Notes under the pieces: model-generated
What the model saw: only the letters and a program-made list of their open reading frames with translations
Told to the model about the DNA's origin: nothing
Databases searched by the model: none
Shown here: one piece after another, positions 38,195-46,661 of the stretch
Layout of the letters: every line of letters begins with the position of its first letter
Numbering within the stretch: position 1 is the first letter of the stretch
Assembly (NCBI RefSeq): GCF_913058315.1
Contig: NZ_CAJXQY010000016.1
Span: 1-57,055, forward strand
Source: an uncultured Alteromonas sp.
Lineage (GTDB): Bacteria; Pseudomonadota; Gammaproteobacteria; Enterobacterales; Alteromonadaceae
Length of the DNA stretch: 57,055 bases
Direction: 5' to 3'
Program-made: the position numbers and the translations under genes

Positions 38195-39865
38195 ATGACT
38201 GAAAATTTTGCACAACTTTTTGAAGAGAGCTTACAAGAACTGGAAACTCGTCCTGGTTCAATTGTAAAGGGTACCGTAGTTTCAATTGATAAAGACATCG
38301 TTCTTGTTGACGCAGGTCTCAAATCAGAAAGTGCTATCCCAGCTGAACAATTTAAAAATGCCGAAGGCGAATTAGAAATCGCAATAGGTGACGAAGTCGA
38401 CGTAGCGTTAGACGCAGTAGAAGACGGCTTTGGTGAAACTATCCTGTCTCGTGAAAAAGCTAAGCGTCACGAAGCGTGGGTTGAGCTGGAAAAAGCTTAC
38501 GATGATAAAGCCACTATTAAAGGCGTTATCAATGGTAAGGTTAAAGGCGGTTTCACTGTTGAAGTAAACAGTGTTCGCGCATTCCTGCCAGGTTCACTGG
38601 TTGACGTACGCCCTGTACGTGACACCACTCACCTGGAAGGCAAAGAGCTTGAATTCAAAGTAATCAAGTTAGACGCTAAGCGTAACAACGTTGTTGTTTC
38701 TCGTCGTGCTGTTATCGAAGCAGAAAGCAGTGCAGAGCGTGAAACTCTTCTGGCTAACCTGGAAGAAGGTCACGAAGTTAAAGGTATCGTTAAGAACCTG
38801 ACAGACTACGGTGCGTTCGTAGATCTGGGCGGTGTTGACGGCCTGCTGCACATCACTGACATGGCTTGGAAACGCGTTAAGCACCCAAGTGAAATCGTAA
38901 ATGTTGGTGACGAAATCAACGTTAAAGTGCTTAAGTTCGACAAAGAAAAGCAACGTGTATCTCTGGGCATGAAGCAAATGGGCAACGATCCATGGCAAGA
39001 AATTGCTCAACGTTACCCAGAAGGCACTAAGATCACTGGCCAGGTTACTAACCTGACTGACTACGGTTGTTTCGTAGAGATCGAAGACGGTGTTGAAGGT
39101 CTGGTTCACGTTTCTGAAATGGATTGGACTAACAAGAACATCCACCCATCTAAGGTTGTTAACCTGGGCGATTCTGTTGAAGTTATGGTACTGGAAATTG
39201 ACGAAGAACGTCGTCGTATTTCTCTTGGCCTTAAGCAGTGCATCGACAACCCTTGGGAAACTTTCGCTAAGTCACACGAAAAAGGTGACAAAGTGTCTGG
39301 TAAGATCAAGTCAATCACTGACTTTGGTATTTTTATCGGCCTTGACGGCGGCATCGATGGTCTGGTTCACCTGTCTGACATTTCATGGAACAAGTCTGGT
39401 GAAGACGCGGTTCGTGATTATAAGAAAGGCGACGAAATCTCAGCGGTTGTACTGCAAGTCGACCCAGAGCGTGAGCGTATTTCTTTAGGCGTTAAGCAAA
39501 TCGAAGAAGATCCTTTCAACAAGTATCTGACAGATACCAAGAAAGGTGCTATCGTTAACGGTACAGTTACAGCAGTTGATGCCAAAGGCGTTACTGTAAA
39601 CCTGGCTGAAGAAGTTGACGGTTACATTCGTGTAGCTGACCTTTCTCGCGACCGTATCGAAGATGCGTCTGAAGTGGCTAACGTTGGCGACAGCATCGAA
39701 GCGAAGTACACCGGTGTAGACCGTAAGAACCGCATCGTAAACCTGTCTGTTAAAGCGAAAGACCAGGCTGACGAGAAAGAAGCAATCGACAAAGTGAACC
39801 AGCAAGATGATGGTGGTTTTGCTAACGCGATGGCTGAAGCTTTCAAAGCAGCAAAAGGCGAATAA
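38195..39865 (+). CDS. rpsA: 30S ribosomal protein S1
   Basis: 556 residues (E. coli 557) from the ATG at 38195; an upstream in-frame GTG (38162) is rejected because [13 protein letters not shown] is the conserved start. It has six S1 RNA-binding domains in tandem. The later repeats are marked by '[19 protein letters not shown]', '[20 protein letters not shown]' and '[18 protein letters not shown]'. S1 unfolds and docks mRNA on the 30S subunit. Codon use is strongly biased (GGT, CGT, GAA), unlike the neighbours, as expected for a highly expressed gene. Confidence 0.97.
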   Translation: MTENFAQLFEESLQELETRPGSIVKGTVVSIDKDIVLVDAGLKSESAIPAEQFKNAEGELEIAIGDEVDVALDAVEDGFGETILSREKAKRHEAWVELEKAYDDKATIKGVINGKVKGGFTVEVNSVRAFLPGSLVDVRPVRDTTHLEGKELEFKVIKLDAKRNNVVVSRRAVIEAESSAERETLLANLEEGHEVKGIVKNLTDYGAFVDLGGVDGLLHITDMAWKRVKHPSEIVNVGDEINVKVLKFDKEKQRVSLGMKQMGNDPWQEIAQRYPEGTKITGQVTNLTDYGCFVEIEDGVEGLVHVSEMDWTNKNIHPSKVVNLGDSVEVMVLEIDEERRRISLGLKQCIDNPWETFAKSHEKGDKVSGKIKSITDFGIFIGLDGGIDGLVHLSDISWNKSGEDAVRDYKKGDEISAVVLQVDPERERISLGVKQIEEDPFNKYLTDTKKGAIVNGTVTAVDAKGVTVNLAEEVDGYIRVADLSRDRIEDASEVANVGDSIEAKYTGVDRKNRIVNLSVKAKDQADEKEAIDKVNQQDDGGFANAMAEAFKAAKGE

Positions 39866-39875
39866 GCTTTTTGAT

Positions 39876-39914
39876 ACATCAGGTATACGGTGAATGCCGT
39901 ATACCTGTTGATGT
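39876..39914 (+). terminator. Large stem-loop between rpsA and ihfB
   Basis: ACATCAGGTATACGG pairs with CCGTATACC...TGATGT (a three-base bulge in the 3' arm) around a 6-base loop. There is no U-tract, so this is more likely a 3'-end stabiliser or processing site for rpsA mRNA than a terminator. Confidence 0.5.
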
Positions 39915-39951
39915 AGCTGTTTGATGGATTGAATGACAAAGAGGTTTACAC

Positions 39952-40239
39952 ATGACCAAGTCTGAATTAATTGAGCGGCTCGCTGATCAGGCACGCCACA
40001 TCCCGGCAAAAGAATTAGAAACCGCTATCAAAGAAATGTTGGAACAAATGGCGCAAACCTTACAAAAAGGGGATCGCATCGAAATCCGCGGATTTGGTAG
40101 TTTTTCTTTGCATTACCGCGCACCACGCGTGGGGCGTAATCCTAAAACAGGTGAAACGGTTGAGCTGGACGGTAAATACGTTCCTCACTTTAAACCTGGT
40201 AAAGAATTACGTGACCGGGTGAATGAGTCTATCGCTTGA
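39952..40239 (+). CDS. ihfB: Integration host factor subunit beta
   Basis: 95 residues (E. coli 94). It forms a DNA-bending heterodimer with IhfA. The DNABII signature '[20 protein letters not shown]' includes the start of the beta-arm with the kinking Pro in 'RNPKTGE'. It lies 86 bases after rpsA, the standard order. Confidence 0.96.
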   Translation: MTKSELIERLADQARHIPAKELETAIKEMLEQMAQTLQKGDRIEIRGFGSFSLHYRAPRVGRNPKTGETVELDGKYVPHFKPGKELRDRVNESIA

Positions 40240-40262
40240 TTATTATCTGAACGGATAGAAAT

Positions 40263-40290
40263 AAAAAGCACTGTTATCAGTGCTTTTTTT
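40263..40290 (+). terminator. Intrinsic terminator after ihfB
   Basis: An 11-bp stem (AAAAAGCACTG/CAGTGCTTTTT) with a TTAT loop and a seven-T tract. Confidence 0.93.
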
Positions 40291-40361
40291 GTATGTGCAT
40301 GCTGTAACCCCAGCAACATTTTGTTATCCTGATTTTAATTTCTTTATTTAGGATCACGCTC

Positions 40362-40616
40362 TTGAAAGGCTTAGCATTTTTACTTTGCATTATTGCGATT
40401 CTGGTACTGGCGATTGCCGTTGGTTCTCAAAATGATGCTGTAATTTCAGTAAATTACCTGATTGCTAAGGCTAATATGACCGTTGCTACGCTAATTGCCA
40501 TCGCACTGGGATTAGGCGTTGTAGTAGGCGTTCTGGCCATTCTAAGCAGCTGGCTCACGCTGAGGGTTAAGCTGATGCGGGCGCAGGCTAAGCTTAACAA
40601 GTTGCAGAAAGAATAA
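40362..40616 (+). CDS. lapA: Lipopolysaccharide assembly protein A (LapA/YciS, DUF1049)
   Basis: 84 residues with two transmembrane helices (about 2-20 and 40-64) and a basic coiled-coil-like tail. The start is TTG (40362) behind an AGGA site. In E. coli LapA partners LapB in FtsH-dependent control of LpxC. It precedes lapB by 5 bases. Confidence 0.88.
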   Translation: MKGLAFLLCIIAILVLAIAVGSQNDAVISVNYLIAKANMTVATLIAIALGLGVVVGVLAILSSWLTLRVKLMRAQAKLNKLQKE

Positions 40617-40621
40617 GCGTC

Positions 40622-41782
40622 ATGCTGGAGCTGTTATTCTTACTGCTACCAGTAGCAGCCGGTTATGGTTACATAATGGGCCGCAACAGCGTTCGCCAGG
40701 CGCAGCGAAAACAATCCAGTATTCTCTCTAAACATTATTTCCGTGGATTAAACTTTCTCCTGTCTGACCAGCCCGACAGGGCCGTGGATACGTTAATTAA
40801 AATGATTAACGTCAACAGTGATACCGTGGAAACCCACATTGCCATGGGGAATTTCTATCGCCAGCGCGGTGAGATAGACCGGGCAATACGCGTGCATCAG
40901 AATCTGGTCAGTCGTGATGAAATTCAGGCTACCCAGCGTGAGTTAGCCCTTAAGGAACTAGGCCGCGATTACATGCAGGCCGGTTTTCTGGAAAGGGCGG
41001 AAGGGGCTTTCGTAAGCCTGCTTAATTCCGACAAGCATTTCGAGTTTGCCCAGCAGCAGTTATTTGCAATATACCAAACCACGAAAGAGTGGGGCCGGGC
41101 CATAGAGCTCGCCGAAAAAATGCTGGCTGAAAATGACAGTATTCGCAGTAAACTCGGTCATTTTTATTGTGAGCAGGCCCAGCTCGAGTTAGATAACGAG
41201 GATATCCCGGCAGCACTGAAGGTACTGCAAAAAGCCGTCAACGTAGATGAACAAGCGGTCAGACCCTGGTTGATGCTGGGTGAAGTTACCTTTGATCAGG
41301 GCCGCTTAAAAGAAGCCGGTGAATACCTGGTGCAGGTCGCTAATCGTGATAAGAACTGGTTTATTGAAGCGGTGCCGTTACTTGAGCAAATCGCCAGTGA
41401 AACCGGTGACTGGCAGAAATTTGAGAACCTGTTAAATGATAACTGGGTGCAAAGTGCCACCTTGTACCTGGCTATGGTGGATGTATTTTCCAACAAGGGC
41501 GAAGTGCAGCACGCCGCCGATTATTTATTTGAACAACTGCAAAAAACGCCTACCATGCGTGGCTTCCATCGCCTGATGCAGTTGTATTGTGAGTTAAGTG
41601 ATGATGCCAACGCGAAGGCCACCTATCAGCAGTTACGGCAACTGGTGGCCAAGCAAATTGAACAGCGTCCGCGTTACCGGTGTAAGAGCTGTGGCTTTTC
41701 TGGTCGCAAACTGTATTGGCTGTGTCCATCCTGTAAAAAGTGGGGGGTCGTTAACCCCATTAGAGGTCTAGACGGAGAGTAA
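40622..41782 (+). CDS. lapB: Lipopolysaccharide assembly protein B (LapB/YciM)
   Basis: 386 residues (E. coli 389). An N-terminal membrane anchor (about 1-20) is followed by TPR repeats (about 35-340). The C-terminal rubredoxin-like zinc domain is CKSCGFSG...CPSCKKWG. With FtsH it promotes LpxC degradation and limits lipid A synthesis. It is followed 5 bases later by pyrF, as in E. coli. Confidence 0.95.
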   Translation: MLELLFLLLPVAAGYGYIMGRNSVRQAQRKQSSILSKHYFRGLNFLLSDQPDRAVDTLIKMINVNSDTVETHIAMGNFYRQRGEIDRAIRVHQNLVSRDEIQATQRELALKELGRDYMQAGFLERAEGAFVSLLNSDKHFEFAQQQLFAIYQTTKEWGRAIELAEKMLAENDSIRSKLGHFYCEQAQLELDNEDIPAALKVLQKAVNVDEQAVRPWLMLGEVTFDQGRLKEAGEYLVQVANRDKNWFIEAVPLLEQIASETGDWQKFENLLNDNWVQSATLYLAMVDVFSNKGEVQHAADYLFEQLQKTPTMRGFHRLMQLYCELSDDANAKATYQQLRQLVAKQIEQRPRYRCKSCGFSGRKLYWLCPSCKKWGVVNPIRGLDGE

Positions 41783-41787
41783 AGAGA

Positions 41788-42486
41788 ATGAACCAAGAAG
41801 CCCGTGTGATCGTCGCATTGGATTTCGATGATGCCGATAAGGCCATGGCCCTGGTAGATCAACTGGATCCTGGTGCTTGTAAGCTGAAAGTCGGCAAAGA
41901 GATGTTTACCCTGTTCGGGCCTGAGTTTGTAAAATCGCTCATCGCCAAAGGGTTTGATATTTTTCTGGATTTAAAATTTCATGATATCCCGAATACCGTA
42001 GCCAAAGCTTGTAAAGCCGCGGCCGAAATGGGGGTATGGATGGTAAACGTGCATGCCAGCGGTGGTAAGGAAATGATGATGGCGGCAAAACAGGCCATTG
42101 CAGAGTCTGCTCATCCTCAAACCAAACTGATTGCGGTAACGGTGCTGACCAGCATGGATCAGGCGCAGTTGAATGATGTGGTGCCAGAGGTATCACCAGC
42201 CGAGCAGGTTAACAAACTGGCCCAGCTAACGGCCGATAGCGGCCTCGACGGCGTTGTTTGTTCTGCAAAAGAAGCGGTAATGTTACGTGAAACACATAAC
42301 GACGAGTTTCTGTTAGTAACACCTGGAATTCGTCCTGCCGGGGCAGATGTGGGCGATCAGAAAAGGGTTATGACACCGGTTGATGCCATCGACGCCGGTG
42401 TAAGCTACCTGGTAATGGGCCGGCCAATTACACAAGCTGAAAACCCGTTAGCCGCCCTGCAGGCAGTAAATCAAAGCCTGGCGTAA
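41788..42486 (+). CDS. pyrF: Orotidine 5'-phosphate decarboxylase
   Basis: 232 residues. It forms UMP in the last step of pyrimidine synthesis. The catalytic D-K-x-x-D motif is in '[13 protein letters not shown]', and the end '[12 protein letters not shown]' binds phosphate. It is the last gene of lapA-lapB-pyrF; the palindromic element follows 24 bases later. Confidence 0.96.
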   Translation: MNQEARVIVALDFDDADKAMALVDQLDPGACKLKVGKEMFTLFGPEFVKSLIAKGFDIFLDLKFHDIPNTVAKACKAAAEMGVWMVNVHASGGKEMMMAAKQAIAESAHPQTKLIAVTVLTSMDQAQLNDVVPEVSPAEQVNKLAQLTADSGLDGVVCSAKEAVMLRETHNDEFLLVTPGIRPAGADVGDQKRVMTPVDAIDAGVSYLVMGRPITQAENPLAALQAVNQSLA

Positions 42487-42510
42487 GACATCTAAGACCA
42501 AATAAAAAAT

Positions 42511-42554
42511 AAAGGGGTCAGAGTTAATTAATATTAATTAACTCTGACCCCTTT
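42511..42554. repeat. 44-bp perfect palindrome (REP/RAYT-type or MITE-like element)
   Basis: Bases 42511-42532 are exactly the reverse complement of 42533-42554, with no spacer. The outer arm is AAAGGGGTCAGAGTTAATTA. The GGGGTCAGAGT...ACTCTGACCCC design is one I recall from repeats linked to Y1/RAYT-type transposases in many proteobacteria. A T-rich tract with TTTAACTC repeats follows (42555-42592), so the element could also act as the pyrF terminator. No transposase is in the window. Confidence 0.8.
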
Positions 42555-42669
42555 AACTTTTTAACTCTTTAACTCTTTTTAATTTTTGACGATCAGATTC
42601 CAAATTCGATAAGCGATTTATGTCGAAATTGGCATGCTTAAAGCCTGCTAAATGTTGAAAGGGCTTTAT

Positions 42670-43512
42670 ATGTCACGAGTTATCACTTCCGATTTGAACA
42701 CTCAGCCATCATTCCAATCGAGGCTAAATCACAAGTTCGAATTAATGTTAAAAGCCTGGGTGGCGATTATTCTCACCGGCCAGTGGATATTTGCGTTATA
42801 CATCCTTGTACAATTTACGTTGCCGCTGTTAACCGGGCATTTGGATGAGTCCCGCTACGCTTATATGATCAGGGGATATGTAAACGGCGACACCATTAAT
42901 AACGCCATTTTATTGCTCCATGTGATACCCGTGATGCTGATTAGCCTGAGCGGCACATTCCAGCTGTTTCCGGCGATTCGCCACCATTACCCACGATTTC
43001 ACCGTATCAATGGCCGTGTTTATCTGACCTTTGGCCTGTTGGGGGCCATTGGTGGCTTGTATCTTACCTGGGTAACCGGAAGTCGCCTGAGTGATTTAGG
43101 CGCGTTGGGGGTTACCTTGAATGGTTTACTAATTCCGGTAATGGTTTACTTTGCCTGGCGCTATGCAGTGCAACGGGATTTCGAGCGTCATCAGCGTTTT
43201 GCCGTGCATGCGTTTATCTTAATTAACGGGGTATGGACATTTCGATTACTGCTGATGGGCTGGTTTATGCTCAATCAGGGACCACGGGGTAACAGCGCCA
43301 ACCTCGATGGTCCGGCTGATGTTATTCTGTCGTTTGCTTCTTATCTGTTGCCCATGTTGATTGCGGAACTAATTTTAAGGGCTCGCGCGCGTAATACCGT
43401 GGCCAGTCGCGTTATAGCCACCATCGCAGTGGGAATTGCCATACTTATCACTTTGATTGGTACCGCCGCGGCTACCATGATGATGTGGGGGCCACGTATC
43501 ATTGCTGGCTGA
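42670..43512 (+). CDS. DUF2306 family membrane protein
   Basis: 280 residues from the ATG at 42670, preceded by AAAGGG; an in-frame ATG at 42652 lacks a site. There are about seven hydrophobic helices, with DUF2306-like features: 'MLISLSGTFQLFPAIRHHYP' and 'HRINGRVYLTFGLLGAIGG', and a His in 'HQRFAVHAFILINGVWTFR'. Conserved His in helices suggest metal or haem binding, but function is unknown. It converges on an AraC regulator 22 bases away. Confidence 0.8.
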   Translation: MSRVITSDLNTQPSFQSRLNHKFELMLKAWVAIILTGQWIFALYILVQFTLPLLTGHLDESRYAYMIRGYVNGDTINNAILLLHVIPVMLISLSGTFQLFPAIRHHYPRFHRINGRVYLTFGLLGAIGGLYLTWVTGSRLSDLGALGVTLNGLLIPVMVYFAWRYAVQRDFERHQRFAVHAFILINGVWTFRLLLMGWFMLNQGPRGNSANLDGPADVILSFASYLLPMLIAELILRARARNTVASRVIATIAVGIAILITLIGTAAATMMMWGPRIIAG

Positions 43513-43534
43513 CTGAGGGCTGCGAGTTACCCAC

Positions 43535-44623
43535 TCAGGCTTGTGCTGACTCAACCGCCAGATGTTGCTGGCGGTATTGATTAGGCGTACAGCCCTCGCT
43601 GGCTTTAAATGCACGATTAAAGGGCGCTAGTGAGGCAAATCCCGATTCCAGACTAATGACTAAAATGGTCCAGTGCCGACAATGCCCGGCAGTTAATAAT
43701 TGTTTGGCATGGGCAATTCGGTAGCCATTGATAAACTGATTCACATTGGCCGAGGACGTCATAGTGCGGATGACCCGGCTGACCTTGTATTCTGATACCT
43801 GCAGGGCGGTCGCTATATCAATGGTCTTTAAGTCGTGTTGAAGAAAGCACTTTTGTTGTTCCATTAGTTGCCGGATTTGTGCGGCCAGCTGTTTGTCTTC
43901 GAAGGTCGCGGTATTATCTAATTGACTTTGTTGACTGGCAGCCGACGTTAACCGGCTACTTTGCCTGCGTACCTGGCGCTGCCAGACTAAAATGACCAGG
44001 GTTGTCAGCAGAATGGCCAGAGCTGAACTCACCACGAGCCAGGGTCTAACCTGCCCACTGACTGCGCCGGATAACATGCCGTCTGCTATCACCGTACAAC
44101 TGAATACGCCGCTGAAAAACGTGGTGGCAAACAATAACCGTTGGTGCCGCATCGGTTTATCTGCATTATTAAAGCCACGTACTGCCTCCCAGAAAGCCAG
44201 TGCCAGAATGGTAGAAGATAACAACTGCGTGACTTCAGAAACAGCACCCTGTATCCAGCCAATCTTTTGCGCTGTAAGCCAGTCAACCGACACCATCAGT
44301 TCCAGACTGCGATTGGTGACGACTAACAGGGCGATTGCGCCGGCAAATAGATAATGCTGTGTTGCAAGGGCCTGAGTGCCCCTGAACAACGCACGGGATA
44401 TCAGCCAGATAACATTACAGGTAGCGCAGGTGCCCAGTGCAAACACATACTGATAAGCACTGCCTGATTCGGCGGTAAGTACCTGCAGCGCCACCATCGC
44501 CAGCGACCCGCTAAAAATAGCAGTAAGGATATGCTCAACTCTTACCGGTCTGAATGATAACTGGGCCAGCATTACAGCGAGCGCGGTAAGCAATAATACG
44601 TAATAAGCGTAACTAAGCCACAT
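43535..44623 (-). CDS. AraC-family regulator with N-terminal multi-pass membrane domain
   Basis: 362 residues. The first about 220 residues contain six to seven hydrophobic helices (for example 'YAYYVLLLTALAVMLAQLSF', 'WLVVSSALAILLTTLVILVW'). The C-terminal about 100 residues are an AraC helix-turn-helix ('IDIATALQVSEYKVSRVIRT' and 'ESGFASLAPFNRAFKASEG'). Such regulators are thought to sense a membrane or periplasmic signal and act on DNA from the membrane. The likely target, by position, is the convergent DUF2306 gene. Confidence 0.85.
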   Translation of the reverse strand: MWLSYAYYVLLLTALAVMLAQLSFRPVRVEHILTAIFSGSLAMVALQVLTAESGSAYQYVFALGTCATCNVIWLISRALFRGTQALATQHYLFAGAIALLVVTNRSLELMVSVDWLTAQKIGWIQGAVSEVTQLLSSTILALAFWEAVRGFNNADKPMRHQRLLFATTFFSGVFSCTVIADGMLSGAVSGQVRPWLVVSSALAILLTTLVILVWQRQVRRQSSRLTSAASQQSQLDNTATFEDKQLAAQIRQLMEQQKCFLQHDLKTIDIATALQVSEYKVSRVIRTMTSSANVNQFINGYRIAHAKQLLTAGHCRHWTILVISLESGFASLAPFNRAFKASEGCTPNQYRQQHLAVESAQA

Positions 44624-44727
44624 GAGTGAACCACATAAGATTGAGCTGTCGATGGTGATGGAGTGACTGTTAATACTAATGCAAAGCAGGGCAGAGGCAA
44701 GGGCAGATTTGTTAGTCTTTGTGTCAT

Positions 44728-44755
44728 AAAAAACGGGGCCTGCCAGCCCCGTTTT
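44728..44755 (-). terminator. Intrinsic terminator after ald
   Basis: A 10-bp stem (AAAACGGGGC/GCCCCGTTTT) with a CTGCCA loop. On the minus strand the T-tract is six long, 31 bases past the ald stop. Confidence 0.9.
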
Positions 44756-44785
44756 AAAATATTTACTTTTACGCGCTAGCGCAAC

Positions 44786-45913
44786 CTATGCTAACGCATC
44801 CATTGCTGGCGTATATTGAATGCCTAACTGATCGCCTAAGGCTTCAACAACCGCTTTGTAGGTGACTTTACCTTCATGAACGTTAAGGCCGTTTAACAGG
44901 TGAATGTCTTCCATCATGGCCTGCTTAGGCCCTTTATTGGCTAACGCCAGACCAAACGGTAAAGTAGCGTTGTTTAATGCCATAGTAGAGGTACGTGCTA
45001 CACCGCCAGGCATGTTTGCTACGCAGTAGTGCACCACACCGTCAACAATATAAACCGGATCCTGGTGAGTGGTGGCTTTTGATGTAGCAAAACAACCGCC
45101 CTGGTCGATAGCCACGTCTACTACTACAGAGCCTTTTTTCATATTGGCAATATGTTGCTCATTGAGCAGTTTCGGCGCCGCTGCACCCGGGATAAGTACC
45201 GCACCAACCACCAGATCAGCAGACGCTGAATAATGCTCAATAGCATCAACGGTAGAATAAACGGTTTTCACCTGACCATTAAAGATATCATCCAACTGGC
45301 GTAAACGCGGCAGTGAACGGTCCAGAATAGTCACATCGGCGCCAAGGCCTAATGCCATTTTAGCGGCTTGTGTACCCACCACACCGCCACCAATAACCAG
45401 CACTTTACCCGGAGCTACTCCAGGTACGCCGCCTAATAAGGTGCCGCTGCCGCCGTGCGCTTTTTCAAGATAATGAGCGCCGGCCTGAACCGACATACGG
45501 CCAGCCACTTCACTCATAGGCGCCAATAATGGCAAGCCACCCCGTGCATCGGTAACCGTTTCATAAGCAATACAGGTTGCGCCGGACTCAATCAGTAATT
45601 CAGTCTGGGTTGGGTCGGGTGCCAGGTGCAGGTAAGTGTAAAGTGTTTGGCCACGGCTTAGTTGTTTACATTCCTGCGGCTGCGGCTCTTTTACCTTAAC
45701 GATCATTTCCGCTTCGGCAAAAACCTGCTCGGCACTGGCGGCAATGCTAGCACCGGCTTCCACATACATCTCATCGGTAAAACCAATGGCTGTGCCAGCG
45801 TTAGTCTCGACCATTACCTTATGACCATGCGTTACAAACTCTTTCACCGCCGCCGGAGTTAAGCCTACGCGGTACTCGTGGTTTTTAATTTCTTTAGGAA
45901 CACCCACTAACAT
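44786..45913 (-). CDS. ald: Alanine dehydrogenase
   Basis: 375 residues. NAD-dependent reversible deamination of L-alanine to pyruvate and ammonia. Catalytic residues are in '[10 protein letters not shown]' (Lys near 75) and 'TYLHLAPDP' (His near 96), with Asp in AIDQGG near 270. The NAD loop is [12 protein letters not shown]. It is divergent from lrp, which fits alanine-responsive control. Confidence 0.95.
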   Translation of the reverse strand: MLVGVPKEIKNHEYRVGLTPAAVKEFVTHGHKVMVETNAGTAIGFTDEMYVEAGASIAASAEQVFAEAEMIVKVKEPQPQECKQLSRGQTLYTYLHLAPDPTQTELLIESGATCIAYETVTDARGGLPLLAPMSEVAGRMSVQAGAHYLEKAHGGSGTLLGGVPGVAPGKVLVIGGGVVGTQAAKMALGLGADVTILDRSLPRLRQLDDIFNGQVKTVYSTVDAIEHYSASADLVVGAVLIPGAAAPKLLNEQHIANMKKGSVVVDVAIDQGGCFATSKATTHQDPVYIVDGVVHYCVANMPGGVARTSTMALNNATLPFGLALANKGPKQAMMEDIHLLNGLNVHEGKVTYKAVVEALGDQLGIQYTPAMDALA

Positions 45914-46046
45914 AATTGTCTCTGCCTGTTTAAACTATTGAGTTACTAATGATGCTAGTATATCGAAAGGTTTTAAAATATATCTGCTGTAGTTTTTTTA
46001 TTGCCAGTGTAATATTCTTCTAAAAAGGCCTTTTGGAGTATTTAAT
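45914..46046. promoter_or_regulatory. Divergent ald/lrp control region
   Basis: The 133-base, AT-rich gap contains TAAAATATATCTGCTGTAG-like sequence near 45972-45992, loosely like an Lrp site (AT-rich core flanked by CAG/CTG), and room for two promoters. I cannot assign sites with confidence. Confidence 0.35.
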
Positions 46047-46532
46047 ATGCTGGTGAAAACACCCAAACATCTCGACAGAATAGACCGCAACATACTTTCC
46101 ATGCTGCAAAAAGACGGTCGAATTTCTAACGTTGAGCTGGCAAAACAGGTTGGGTTGAGCCCAAGCCCCTGTTTAGAAAGGGTAAAGCGCCTGGAGTCTC
46201 AAGGGTATATTAAAGGTTATCACGCTCATCTGGACCCTCATCAGTTGGGTGCCGCCATGCTGGTGTTTGTGGAAATCACTTTAACCAAAACATCGGTGGA
46301 TATTTTTGCCGAATTTTCAGCTGCCGTTCAGCAGCACGATGATATACAAGAGTGTCACCTGGTCTCTGGTAACTTCGACTTTTTGTTAAAAGCCCGGGTG
46401 GCGGATATGTCGAGCTACCGAAAATTGCTGGGGGACACATTATTAAGGCTGCCTGGTGTGAGTGCCTCGAGAACCTACGTGGTAATGGAAGAAGTTAAAA
46501 GTACCAATAGCCTGCGAATTAATACAAAATAA
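46047..46532 (+). CDS. lrp: Lrp/AsnC-family transcriptional regulator Lrp
   Basis: 161 residues (E. coli 164). The N-terminal helix-turn-helix contains 'NVELAKQVGLSPSPCLERVK', and the C-terminal RAM/ACT-like domain (about 70-150) binds leucine or alanine. It sits upstream of ftsK as in E. coli and divergent from ald, so both global and local roles are plausible. Confidence 0.93.
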   Translation: MLVKTPKHLDRIDRNILSMLQKDGRISNVELAKQVGLSPSPCLERVKRLESQGYIKGYHAHLDPHQLGAAMLVFVEITLTKTSVDIFAEFSAAVQQHDDIQECHLVSGNFDFLLKARVADMSSYRKLLGDTLLRLPGVSASRTYVVMEEVKSTNSLRINTK

Positions 46533-46557
46533 GGTCAGGATGGTATGATAAACTTTT

Positions 46558-46592
46558 GGGTCACCCGCTGAAGCCAGCCGCTTCTGTGACCC
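46558..46592. repeat. Nested hairpin between lrp and ftsK
   Basis: GGGTCAC (46558-46564) pairs with GTGACCC (46586-46592), and inside it GAAGC pairs with GCTTC. There is no U-tract. It may stabilise the 3' end of lrp mRNA. Confidence 0.45.
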
Positions 46593-46661
46593 GGGTACGT
46601 GCGCAAAAATAAAACCAATGACTGGTGTCTGTAACACCGGCAAAGAGAGATATTTAGGGAT

